From contig JADJMG010000006.1 in assembly GCA_016709725.1 (NCBI GenBank), positions 62,001 through 126,000 of the forward strand: a stretch of 64,000 nt of DNA. The letters are read 5' to 3'. Position numbers and translations under genes: made by a program. Positions 54,567 to 64,000 of the stretch are shown one piece after another (the stretch's first letter is position 1; the number at the start of each line of letters is the position of its first letter). A model generated the notes under the pieces. The model was not told the DNA's origin and made no database searches. It saw only the letters and a program-made list of their open reading frames with translations. Source of the DNA: Bacteroidota bacterium (GTDB lineage Bacteria; Bacteroidota; Bacteroidia; AKYH767-A; OLB10).

Positions 54567-55895
54567 ATGAAACCATACTCATTAGGGAATAAAAAAGTGG
54601 TCCGCGCCTGGACCTTTTACGATTGGGCCAACTCGGCCTATTCACTCGTTATTAGTTCTGCACTTTTTCCCATTTACTTTAGCGCCATCGCACATTCTAA
54701 TGGTGCGAATGAAGTTCGTTTTTTAGGAAGGACTTATAATCCGGAGTCCTTGCAATCGTATGCCATCTCTTTTGCTTTTTTAGTGATTGCTTTAATTTCT
54801 CCGATGTTATCTTCCATCGCTGATTACAGCGGACAAAAGAAAAAGTTTATGTACTTCTTCTCCACCTTAGGAGCGATTTCTTGTTCTTTACTTTGGTTCT
54901 TTGAAGGTGCTGATACCTTGTGGGTGGGAATATCATGCTCTTTGTTTGCTGCCATTGGATATGCAGGCAGTATAGTATTCTATAATGCCTACCTCCCCGA
55001 AATTGCGGTGGCTGCTGATCAAGATCGAATCAGTGCACGTGGGTTTTCGATGGGATATATTGGTTCATCACTACTCTTGATTTTTAATCTCACCATGATC
55101 ATGTTTCCGCAATGGTATGGAAACATCAGCAGTGGATTCGCGATGCGTTTCTCGTTTTTATTAGTGGGTATTTGGTGGTTTTTATTTGCTCAATATTCCT
55201 TCCAAGGCTTGCCTAAAGATCCTGCCAACTCGCCCATCAAAAGAGATATTCTTAAAAAAGGTTACCGCGAATTAAGAATGGTGTGGAATCAATTAAATGA
55301 AACTCCTTATTTGAAAGCATTTTTAATTGCCTTTTTCTTTTACAATATGGCCGTGCAAACCATCATGTATTTGGCTACCTTGTTTGGCGTGCAAGAAATT
55401 GCTTGGGCCGACGAAGAAAGTAAACAGAGCGGATTAATCATATGCATTTTATTAATTCAATTTGTAGCCATTGGTGGTGCATATCTGTTTTCGTTCCTCA
55501 GTAGTAAACTGGGAAATATAAAAGCACTTATTATTTCCTTATCGATATGGATGTTGATTTGCTTAGGCGTTTATTTCCTGGTGTATCTTCCCCTTGACTT
55601 TTACATCACTGCAGCTTTAGTTGGATTGGTGATGGGTGGAATTCAATCACTCAGTCGTTCTACCTATTCGAAAATGTTACCTCCCACAAAAGATCACGCC
55701 TCTTATTTCAGTTTTTATGATGTTTGCGACAAGGTTGGAACTGTTTTAGGTACTTTTGTGTTCGGTTACGTGAATGAAGTAACGGGCAGCATGCGGAATT
55801 CGATTGTTGCACTGGTTGTATTCTTCGTGATGGGTATTATCCTCTTGCGTCGCGTAAATAAGTTAGATTGGAATTCTTTAAACTTGAATAAATAA
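54567..55895 (+). CDS. MFS transporter of the UMF1 / Atg22-like family
   Basis: From ATG 54567 a 442 aa protein with 12 predicted membrane helices. The start RAWTFYDWANSAYSLVISSA is the UMF1 signature, and later SLSRSTYSKMLPPTKDHASY and FSFYDVCDKVGTVLGTFVFG are also typical. It is an inner-membrane permease, and the family is linked to amino acid or unknown solute efflux. An ATG at 54519 would add 16 unlikely residues. The Fe-S protein gene begins 2 bases after its stop. Confidence 0.88.
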   Translation: MKPYSLGNKKVVRAWTFYDWANSAYSLVISSALFPIYFSAIAHSNGANEVRFLGRTYNPESLQSYAISFAFLVIALISPMLSSIADYSGQKKKFMYFFSTLGAISCSLLWFFEGADTLWVGISCSLFAAIGYAGSIVFYNAYLPEIAVAADQDRISARGFSMGYIGSSLLLIFNLTMIMFPQWYGNISSGFAMRFSFLLVGIWWFLFAQYSFQGLPKDPANSPIKRDILKKGYRELRMVWNQLNETPYLKAFLIAFFFYNMAVQTIMYLATLFGVQEIAWADEESKQSGLIICILLIQFVAIGGAYLFSFLSSKLGNIKALIISLSIWMLICLGVYFLVYLPLDFYITAALVGLVMGGIQSLSRSTYSKMLPPTKDHASYFSFYDVCDKVGTVLGTFVFGYVNEVTGSMRNSIVALVVFFVMGIILLRRVNKLDWNSLNLNK

Positions 55896-55897
55896 TT

Positions 55898-56620
55898 GTG
55901 ATTGTAGATTTATATATACCTTGTTATGTCGATCAATATCAACCTGAGATCGCTCGCAATACATTAAAATTATTGCAGAAAGTGGGTTGTGGTGTGAATT
56001 ATAATATTGAACAAACTTGTTGTGGTCAACCAGCTTTTGAAGATGGTTTCCGCGATGCATGCAAGGAAGTAGGTGAGAAGTTGATTCGCGAATTCCAAGA
56101 TGAGCGTTACATCGTTTGTCCGGGACCAGGTTGTGTAAAAACTATTCGAAATTATTATCCTGCACTTTTTCACAACTCTGCTATGCATAATGAATACAAA
56201 CTGGTACAAAAGAATTTTTTTGAGCTAAGCGATTTTTTAGTGTCGGTAATGAATGCAAGCGATATTGGCGCTGTATACAAAGCGAAAGCTGTAGTTCACG
56301 ACTCTTGTACACTTCCTGGTGATCAAGCAAAAGAAAGTGCTCAACTCACCTTACTGCGCAAAGTAAAAGATTTGGAAATAGTCGAACCTTTGGATGCATG
56401 GCCTGGCTGCGGCATGGGTGGCGGACTCGATCGTAAAAACGAAGCTTTAACGGTTGGTATGGCTGAAGAATTTTTTAAAAGCATTTCTACCTCAGGTGCC
56501 GATACTATCATCACCAACGATCCTTTGTGTTTAATGCACTTGCAAGGTGTCATCAACAAAAAGAATCTTTCTTTAAAAGTCATTCACGTGGCTGAGGTTT
56601 TAGCGTCAGGTTGGGAATGA
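55898..56620 (+). CDS. LutA/YkgE-like Fe-S (CCG domain) protein
   Basis: A 240 aa protein from GTG 55898 with two CCG-type modules: IPCYVDQYQPEIARNTLKLL with TCCGQPAFEDGFRD, and HDSCTLPGDQAKES with WPGCGMGGGLDRKN. LutA, with LutB and LutC, oxidises lactate. No LutB or LutC gene is adjacent here. The second motif reads GCG where the family has CCG, so one cluster cysteine is missing. It is almost fused to the MFS gene (2-base gap), so both are probably co-transcribed. It may act with enzymes coded elsewhere. Confidence 0.85.
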   Translation: MIVDLYIPCYVDQYQPEIARNTLKLLQKVGCGVNYNIEQTCCGQPAFEDGFRDACKEVGEKLIREFQDERYIVCPGPGCVKTIRNYYPALFHNSAMHNEYKLVQKNFFELSDFLVSVMNASDIGAVYKAKAVVHDSCTLPGDQAKESAQLTLLRKVKDLEIVEPLDAWPGCGMGGGLDRKNEALTVGMAEEFFKSISTSGADTIITNDPLCLMHLQGVINKKNLSLKVIHVAEVLASGWE

Positions 56621-56822
56621 AATTTAAGTTAACTATTTTTTAAAACAGTAAAGTACAATCGAAGGTTTAGAAATTTAGGTTCTAAAATTAATGATCGTTT
56701 AAACGCAGCGATCGCAACGGTTACGCAGCGTTCGCGGGGTCTAAATAATACTTTTCGAAAAAAAAATTAATTTACAGCGAAAAAAAACTTGAAGCGTGTA
56801 GCTTGAAGCTTGCAGCAAGCAG

Positions 56823-58463
56823 CTACTCCCGAATAAACTTTCCACTTCGCTTTCCAGCCTCATCCGAGAAATGAATAATATACATTCCCGCCGCCAATCC
56901 ACTTACATCCAACTGATGAATGTCGAATTGAGAATCATTATTTTCAAAAACAATTTTTCCATTCATATCCGTAATATTTATTCGGAAATTACCGGTAGTT
57001 TCAAATGATCCAAGATTAATAAATTGAGAAGATGGTACTGGACTGATGTGCAAAAGATAATTTTCTTCTAATGCCTCTCTACAATTTACACTGATGTCAA
57101 TTTGATTGGAATAGCTGATGCACCCTCCCGCACTGGTTGATTTCACACGGTAAAGTCCGCTCTGCATGGCAGCATATTGAGCTGATGTAGCGCCGGGAAT
57201 ATTAACATTGTTAAGTTGCCACTGACGAGCCACCGTGTTAGGTGTTAGATTTTGTAGAACAGAACTATCTCCCGTACAAATTACGACCGGACCTGTTGCT
57301 TCAATAGTTGAACGATAAATATTGATCTTGCTTATGGGTGAGGTTGCTGAGCATCCTTCGGGTGAGGTAACAAGTACTTTGTAATTTCCATTTTTAGAAA
57401 CTCCAATAGCCACCGTGTTTTGTAGAAGTAATTGCCCATTGCGATACCATTCGAATGTGTTGGACGTATGACTTCCAGAGCTCATCACAATCGTATCTTT
57501 ATTACAGATTTCAGTAATTCCAGATGGTTGTAAGTTTACCGTAGGTAGTTTATTCACAGTAACCGATATTTCATTGGTAATTGCCGTACATCCACTATTA
57601 TTTGTAACCATGCATTTGTACTTTCCAGTTGTGGTTGGCTTAATAATATTATTTGTTGCCCACGATAATGGATTGCCATTTTTTAACCATTGATAAGTCC
57701 ATCCTGATTGTACGGAAGTATTAGAAAAACGCATGACTTCAATGCTTCCCGATTTAGCACAGAAAATGGTATCAGGGGCATTTAGGGATGCATAGGTATC
57801 GAGGTATTCGAGATTGCATAGTCCACTTACGAACGACAAATTTTCACATCCATATTGATTGGTGACAATGGCGGTAACGGTTCCAACCACCATGGCACAT
57901 CCCACTCCTTGGAAAGCATAAAGAGGAGAGTTGCTTTCACAAACGATTGGGTTGGTACCGAAATCAGGTTGCCAACAATGGGAGAGTACTTGATTAGGGT
58001 CATTTAGCAAAGGGGTGCTAAGATACATGGCCACACATCCTACATGATCAACATTGATATTATAATCTGGACGTGGATAAACATACACAGAAGTTCTTCT
58101 GTAATCCTTGCATCCCGTTGCCGTATCGGTAAACACACATCGGTATTGCCCGTTGTCGGCTGTAGTAAAATCAGGTTTGTCGATAAATTCTGTTCCTTGT
58201 CCGAGCCAGGAAGCGGAGATAGGTTGCCATGTGCCATTCACCGTATCGCTACGGAATTGCCATTCTAAAGTGCCGGTGCGAATATTATTTCGTTGAGCGG
58301 TAAGAGTAGCAAAATTGAAATAAGACGAGGTGCTGAATAAAGCTTCGCAAGGGGAATCCAGTTGCTTAGAAATACTAACAAGTTCGTTGGGACTGCAGGG
58401 TTGCTGAGCTTGTAAAGCGGAGAACAAAAGCAGCAGCATGATGGTGATGAAAGAGTGCTTCAT
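56823..58463 (-). CDS. T9SS-secreted Ig-like surface protein
   Basis: From ATG 58463 (MKHSFITIMLLLLFSALQAQ, signal peptide) the protein has 546 aa. It has repeated Ig-like domains (YQWLKNGNPLSWATNNIIKP with GKYKCMVTNNSGC, FEWYRNGQLLLQNTVAI with GNYKVLVTSPEGC, and a third ending GLYRVKSTSAGGC). The end is a type IX sorting domain (LHISPVPSSQFINLGSF, GLAAGMYIIHFSD). An upstream ATG at 58505 would add 14 residues before the signal. It is a putative surface or adhesion protein. Confidence 0.85.
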   Translation of the reverse strand: MKHSFITIMLLLLFSALQAQQPCSPNELVSISKQLDSPCEALFSTSSYFNFATLTAQRNNIRTGTLEWQFRSDTVNGTWQPISASWLGQGTEFIDKPDFTTADNGQYRCVFTDTATGCKDYRRTSVYVYPRPDYNINVDHVGCVAMYLSTPLLNDPNQVLSHCWQPDFGTNPIVCESNSPLYAFQGVGCAMVVGTVTAIVTNQYGCENLSFVSGLCNLEYLDTYASLNAPDTIFCAKSGSIEVMRFSNTSVQSGWTYQWLKNGNPLSWATNNIIKPTTTGKYKCMVTNNSGCTAITNEISVTVNKLPTVNLQPSGITEICNKDTIVMSSGSHTSNTFEWYRNGQLLLQNTVAIGVSKNGNYKVLVTSPEGCSATSPISKINIYRSTIEATGPVVICTGDSSVLQNLTPNTVARQWQLNNVNIPGATSAQYAAMQSGLYRVKSTSAGGCISYSNQIDISVNCREALEENYLLHISPVPSSQFINLGSFETTGNFRINITDMNGKIVFENNDSQFDIHQLDVSGLAAGMYIIHFSDEAGKRSGKFIRE

Positions 58464-58505
58464 AATTGAAATCATATTTAGATCGAAAAGTACATAGAAA
58501 ATCAC

Positions 58506-58861
58506 TTAAGTGCTATATTTAATTGCATTTATTTAAAAAGTTTTAACCTCAATTGTGGATTATGTATAATGTTTCGCTGGTTAGGGAAAAAGATAAAATT
58601 CAAGGAAAAATTTTGAAATATTATCACATTTAGTACTGACTGATTAACCGAGGGGGACGCAACGTCCCGAAGCATCGGGAGCGCGACGGTCGCAGGGGCC
58701 TGAGTTAATACTTTTCGAAGATAACATTAATTCGCACCTAAAAACACTCCTGAAGCTTGAGGCTTGTAGCTAACTTTCGTTTCGAGGCTAAATTCAATTC
58801 ACACCTAAAAACACTTTTGAAGCAACAAATGTTGATTTTAAGTTATTTTTTAACCCCACCC
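58506..58861. other. Intergenic region with a TCCCGA palindrome
   Basis: TCCCGAAGCATCGGGA lies at 58665-58680 in a GC-rich patch (GGGGGACGCAACG, GAGCGCGACGG). AACACT-rich near repeats are at 58743 and 58808. No gene is seen. Confidence 0.55.
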
Positions 58862-58892
58862 CTTGTTTTTCCAAAAATCTTTTTTACATTCG
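58862..58892 (+). promoter_or_regulatory. Bacteroidota-type promoter of the small secreted protein
   Basis: CTTG (58862-58865), 19 bases, TACATTCG (58885-58892), which is 20 bases before ATG 58913. Confidence 0.6.
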
Positions 58893-58912
58893 CTTAACCA
58901 ATCCTCATTTTT

Positions 58913-59320
58913 ATGGCAAACTATCTTAGTGCATTAACAAGATGTTTAGTTCTTCTGCTTTTTATTCTTACAGGGAATCCGCTGCAAGCGCAGTCTAATT
59001 TTGATGCTTATGTTACCACTTCCGCACCGGTGAATGATGTGGTGACAGGCACCATGTTTATCACGTTGACCGACACCAATCAAATTGATTTGGTCGAGGT
59101 GAAAGTAGGAAGTAAGGAAGGACATGCTGACTTGGCCAACCACCAGTTTACTTATGATCAAACTTCAGGTTTACCTGCAGGCATGACATGGCAACGGACA
59201 GGATACCGAATTACAATTTCTATAGGCAGCTTTGCTTACAGCGATCTTCAATTTGGGTATGTGCGATTGAAAAATAGCAGTGGTGTGTGGAGTGACACTT
59301 TTGCTTTTGTGACGAATTAG
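58913..59320 (+). CDS. Small secreted beta-rich protein
   Basis: A 135 aa protein with a signal peptide (LTRCLVLLLFILTGNPLQAQ). The mature 105 residues alternate in beta style (TMFITLTDTNQIDLVEVKVG, YRITISIGSFAYSDLQFGYV). It could be a single Ig/cadherin-like domain on the cell surface or secreted. There is no sorting domain. It may be an accessory to the large protein that follows after 131 bases. No family is recognised. Confidence 0.7.
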   Translation: MANYLSALTRCLVLLLFILTGNPLQAQSNFDAYVTTSAPVNDVVTGTMFITLTDTNQIDLVEVKVGSKEGHADLANHQFTYDQTSGLPAGMTWQRTGYRITISIGSFAYSDLQFGYVRLKNSSGVWSDTFAFVTN

Positions 59321-59451
59321 AAAAATTTGAAAATTGGACGATTTGAAAATTTGAAGATGGATTCTAACAAGTTTCATTTCTTATTTTCAATTTAACTTAA
59401 TAGTCAGTATCATATTTAGTGTATTATTTTATTAATGTAATTCCTCATTTT

Positions 59452-62400
59452 ATGAAAAAAAGTCTCCGACTCTCCTCGCGAAACTTCGCGATCTCCGACT
59501 CTCCGTCTCTCATTAAGTTATTTGGGTTCGTGTTTTCCTTACTGACTGCAACCGCTAACGCCGGGAACTACACTTGGAACGGTGCTACCAGTACAAACTG
59601 GTCTACAACGAGCAATTGGAGTCCGGCTGGTATTCCTAGCACGAATGATACGGTAACATTAAGCAACGGTGGAGTTAATTCTATTTTACTGGATGGCAAT
59701 AGAACCATTACAAGGCTCATCATTTCAGCCAACACCATTAATTTAAATACGTACGAACTCCATATTTCTGGAAGAAGCTCATTAAACGGTGGTGCTATTA
59801 ATAACGGAAATTTAAAAATCAGAGGGACTTATGCCTATTTCCAAGGAACTAATTTTAATTGTACCTTAGACGTAATCGCTGGACAAATCAAATTCAGTGG
59901 TGGAACTTTTGATAAGACAGGAAGCTTTGAGCAAAACGGTTCAGCAAGTGGTTGGGGTGAAGGGGGATGTACTTTTAATGATGATGTAACCATCAAAAAC
60001 ACGGGCACCGTTTATTTAAGAATGGGGCAAGACGCAGGAGATATTTATAACGGAAAAGTGTATTTGTATAGCAGCGGTGGCTATTCCATTCAAATGGCAT
60101 ATGGTGATACTAGTTATTTTAATGATACCATTTATGTAAATAGTACAGGCAATGGCGGAATCTCCTTTGCAAACGGTACTTACGGTGCATCAATACTTGG
60201 TGACAGCGCTTGTTTAGTTACGGGTAGTACTGGAATTAGTGCAGGCACTATTCAGTTTAAAAATATAACGCAGTCGGCCACCAGTAAAAATAGCATTACG
60301 GCTAGTGGTAGTGTACTGTTTAATGTATATTCAAATTCCTTTGGAGGAAAAGTAAATTTTACAGCACCTAACTTAGTGGTTAAATCAACAACCTTTGGTG
60401 ATAGTACTTCGCTCACCAAAACAGGATCCACTTTAAACAATACATGGGATGGGGCAAATGTTTACAACGGTGTAGTTACCATTACCAATGGAAATACATC
60501 CACCGCTTATGTAAAATTAGCAAGCCAAAATGCCGACACTTACAATGATGATGTTTATTTCAACGCAGGAACGGGCGCCATCCAAGCAGCAAATGCAGGA
60601 ACCAATATTTACAATGGAAATGTCAGTGTAAATGGAAACAATGTTACTTTTAATACGAGTGGAGGAACCTTAAAATTTGCAGGCGAACAAAACCAGGAAT
60701 TTGGTGGCGGGTCGAATACTTTAACCTTTAATAAACTCATCGTAGACAAAGCGGGTGGAAGTGTCACCCTTAACCAACCCATCACTATCGATAGTTTATT
60801 ACAACTCATCAGTGGCATCATTTACACTGACACTATTATTACATTAAAAGCAACTGCTACAACTGCAGGTGCCAGCAACCAAAGTTTTGTAGATGGTACA
60901 GTAAAGAAAATTGGGAATACCGCTTTTGTTTTTCCTGTGGGGGATGAAGGGCATCATTACCCTTTAGAAATATCAGCACCATCGAATAGTACTGATGCAT
61001 TTAGTGTCAATTATAAAAATGAATTTCATAACGAAAGTGATAGTGCTGACACTTCATTGACGTATATTTCTAGATGCCAATTTTGGAATATAAAGCGATT
61101 AACGGGTAGCTCTAATGTGAGCGTTAAACTTTACTGGGACAGTTTGGGGTGTGGTGTTTATGACACTAGTGGTCTAGTATTGACGAGTTGGAACGGAACC
61201 AAATGGATCGATAATGGTTGCACATCAATTAGCGGCAATGCAAAATTTGGATCCTTATGGAGCTCGTCTACATTAACTTCTTTTTTAAAAGTTACTTTAG
61301 CGAGTAAGCAACCCGCTGTTCCAACCCAACCAACAAGAGTTACTGCTTTAGAAAGGACGATTCCTGAAGATATTTTTGGGTATAATGGTAGTAATACTTT
61401 TGCCTCTGATGTTGCTGGTAATCCACTACAATCATGGGAGATACTAAATAGTTTGGATAATAATATTTCTAATGACAAGAAATTTTTTAGTGATAAACAC
61501 GTTACTTTAATGCGTATTCCAGCTGGAACATTGTCCAATTTTTCCGATTGGAGAACCAATTACCCTCTCATTGAACGTGATTTGCCTTTCAATTGGTTTT
61601 ATGACAAAAACGCTTATAAACTTCCAATGAATAGACAAGGTAATAGTTATGATCACTTAAAATTAAATTTAGAAAAAGTAGCTTGCCGACCCATTATTGC
61701 TATGAATATGCTTACTTCCAAATACTTTCAAGAGTTAGCAGCTTTTTATAGTCTTAATGAGAATAACTTGCCATTGAGTTATATTGAACTTGGGAATGAA
61801 TTTTACTTAAATGATGAATATTACAAAGAAATTTTCCCCTCTGTAAACGATTATATGGATATGGCTCAACAATGGGCAAGTGACATAAAAGATATTCCGA
61901 ATTTTCAAAATACTGAAATTGCAATTGTTGGTGCAATTTCAAAAGATAATAACCATGGAAGACAACGTAGTTGGTTGGATCAAGTTCTAGAAAGACTTAA
62001 AGTTGCCAATGATGTAGATGCAATTACATTGCATGATTATATCAATGAAGGAAAAGCTAGTGATCCTTGTGGTGGTGATTTAATGGCAAGTGGTATCGAG
62101 CACTTTTTACTGCAGCCATTTGAACATATATCAGAATTGCAAGCAAAGGAGTTATTAAAAATTCAGCAGTTTAATGCATCTTTCTCACCCAAGGAAATTT
62201 GGATTACCGAGTTTAATTTAGACGACGACAATGACAACCGAACTGGAACATGGGCACATGGGCTATTGGGTGCTGCACTTGCCTTAAAATATCTAGAGAC
62301 GCCCGAGATCACAAAAATTATTTCGCATACCATGCTTTCGGGTGCTAAATTCGGAAACATATTTGAATCTGATATTGCATTTGACGAAGTAGGTTGCCAT

Positions 62401-64000
62401 GGTGATCTCAATGGAAATCTTACTCGCATTGCAGAAAAAACAGCATTGGGTACTGCACTTGATGGAGTAGCTTACGTAATGCGTCATGCTGTAGATGCAA
62501 CACCCTTGGATTTTCCTGGAGCTCAAGATTTAGATGGAAATGCAAATTATGCTGAAATTTATGGTTGGACTTTTGAAGATGCAAACGGCTTTTTAAAAAC
62601 AATCATACTTAATTTATCGAGTAATCGATATGAAGTTGATGTACAAGGTATATATACTGGACTTACCTCGGCTAATTTAAACGCTGTTGTCGTGAACATG
62701 ACCGATGATGAAAACAACTATGTTATCATTGGTGATGGTGCTGAGCTGCCTACTACTCATGAGTTGTTTATTAATAATAATCCATGGAAATTTAATAGTG
62801 TAAATATCGTTGAAATGCCGCTTCTTTCGATGCTTATAAGTGCTCAAAACATTGATGGATATTCTATTCGAAATGTTCGATTAACGGACAATGAAATTTG
62901 CAGCGGAAGTTCTACTACACTTGTAATTGAAAGTAATGAATCATTGACTGGTGAATTACCCACTTGTAGCACTTGCCCTTTAACTTTTACTTTAGTAGAA
63001 AATATTGGCAATCGGTGGATATATTCAGCTGTAGCAGGAAATGTTTCATCCACTCAATTATATAACATAGACCCTTGTTCAGCTTGCACTCCAATTGATA
63101 TTATTGTTCATCAGGATATTTCTAATTTAGTATTGAATGCTTCATCTACTGTTTTTTGTCCCACAACAACTCCTTTAACTGCAATCACACTTACCGCAAG
63201 TTTTGATGAAGGAGCAGGTGGAGATAACACATTAGGTTATTCTTTTCTTTGGACTCCCGATTCTGGAATTGTATCTAATCTTTGTTCTAGCTCTCCCTCA
63301 CCTATGTGTTGGAGTATCGATGTTGAACCAAAACGTACCACCACTTATGGAGTTTATGTTACTGATGGGCAGTGTTGGAGTCATGAGGAAGTGGAAATAG
63401 TGGTTCCCGTTCATCCTTTTACTTTAGGGGATGACATTACAGTTTGTACTAATACTACCATTAATTTGACTCCAAATTATAGTCCCTTAGATGCCAATAC
63501 TAGTACAGTTGCTACTTATCTTTGGTCAGATAATTCTACCACTGAAAACATGCAAATTATACCCTCAACAGCTGGGACTTTTGAATACATTCTAACAATT
63601 ACTGATGATAATTGTACTAGAGAAGATACGATAATTGTAAATGTAATTTCATGTTGTAGTTCGGCCCCTAGTGTTCATATTAAGCCAATCGAAATGTTTA
63701 TTCCGAATACCAATCAAATACGAAACGAGTATTACAATCATGTTGGAAATTTGCCGGCAGCAATTAATATGACGAGTTGTTCGAGTTGTGCAGTTTCTTT
63801 TTTGGGAGGGGTAAACAATCGCAGGGTCCCTTACCATTGACGGAGCTGGAACTTCAACAATATTCATTGATGGAGAGTTTAGAATACCTTACGATATCAA
63901 TACTGACGATACAAATCCACTTGAATTAGATGGAATGGATTTAACTTTAAGGAATTTAACATTAAGTATGGGCGAAAATGCTTGGATAAATGTTATGAGT
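59452..64000 (+). CDS. Very large secreted protein: beta-helix region plus clan GH-A glycosidase-like domain (partial, one frameshift)
   Basis: From ATG 59452 a signal peptide (LIKLFGFVFSLLTATANAG) leads to a beta-rich region at about residues 40-430 (YTWNGATSTNWSTTSNWSPA, repeated YNGxV and YNDDV units). Residues about 640-1040 resemble a TIM-barrel glycosidase of clan GH-A: YIELGNEFYLN (Glu about 783, acid/base after Asn) and IWITEFNLDDD (Glu about 920, nucleophile), as in arabinofuranosidase-type enzymes. Ig/PKD-like repeats follow (TCSTCPLTFTLVENIGN, TTYGVYVTDGQCWS). The frame stops at 63840, but a shift at GGG 63822-63824 continues SLTIDGAGTSTIFIDGEFRI to the window edge. Confidence 0.7.
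59464..59503. repeat. TCGCGA palindrome inside the signal-peptide codons, flanked by 11-bp direct repeats
   Basis: CTCCGACTCTC (59464-59474), TCGCGAAACTTCGCGA (59476-59491), CTCCGACTCTC (59493-59503). The insert adds in-frame residues (SRNFAI) to the N-region of the signal peptide. Confidence 0.8.

Overview
The window looks like a low-GC, Bacteroidota-type chromosome, probably from an uncultured member of the Chitinophagales or a related order. Supporting signs are type IX secretion (T9SS) C-terminal sorting domains, a TonB-dependent receptor with a carboxypeptidase-regulatory N-terminus, type III glutamine synthetase, Bacteroidota promoters (TTTG, 18-21 bases, TAnnTTTG or TAnnTTCG), and very large RHS proteins of the Bacteroidota kind. 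This placement is by recognition, not by a search.

1-11 kb is an accessory region built of mobile toxin parts. Four RHS C-terminal toxin tips, each followed by an exported putative immunity protein, lie at 1-885, 1165-2898, 10369-8888 and 11944-10646. The tips at 1165 and 10369 start with the same roughly 100-bp block. A third copy of that block abuts a pair of tyrosine recombinase genes (3099-4899), one of which lacks key catalytic residues. Between them lie four copies of an unrecognised 58-60 aa gene, three followed by a short XRE-type regulator (5011, 6498, 8348, 10396). There are also a serine recombinase remnant, a parvulin gene flanked by repeats and a candidate small RNA (6125-6304).

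11-29.4 kb is one minus-strand operon: an outer-membrane protein, a secreted protein, a lipoprotein, a giant RHS-associated secreted protein (gene A, 25894-19758), a small exported protein, and a giant RHS protein (gene B, 19030-11076) ending in an HExxH metallopeptidase-like tip with its immunity gene. Many genes here are split by one-base shifts at homopolymers. The same fault occurs in housekeeping-type genes (glutamine synthetase, TonB receptor), so I read most breaks as consensus errors, not decay.

30-34 kb holds a two-part unknown protein split by one in-frame TGA, and an unusual array. A tRNA-fMet gene is followed by three 451-bp tandem units, each with a small GIY-YIG endonuclease gene and pieces of the tRNA 3' half that carry short perfect palindromes. 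The tRNA end that still encodes CCA lies about 1.3 kb away at the far end.

34-64 kb is mostly ordinary chromosome: T9SS cargo proteins, Kup potassium transporter, glutamine synthetase III, a flippase-like protein, a GT-C type glycosyltransferase, TonB receptor, EVE-domain protein, dienelactone hydrolase, aconitase, PKD lipoprotein, Kelch protein, UMF1-type MFS transporter, a LutA-like Fe-S protein, an Ig-like T9SS protein and a very large beta-helix plus glycosidase protein that runs off the right edge. Its intergenic spaces are full of dispersed short palindromes (TCGCGARRYTTCGCGA and others) and hairpin repeats.
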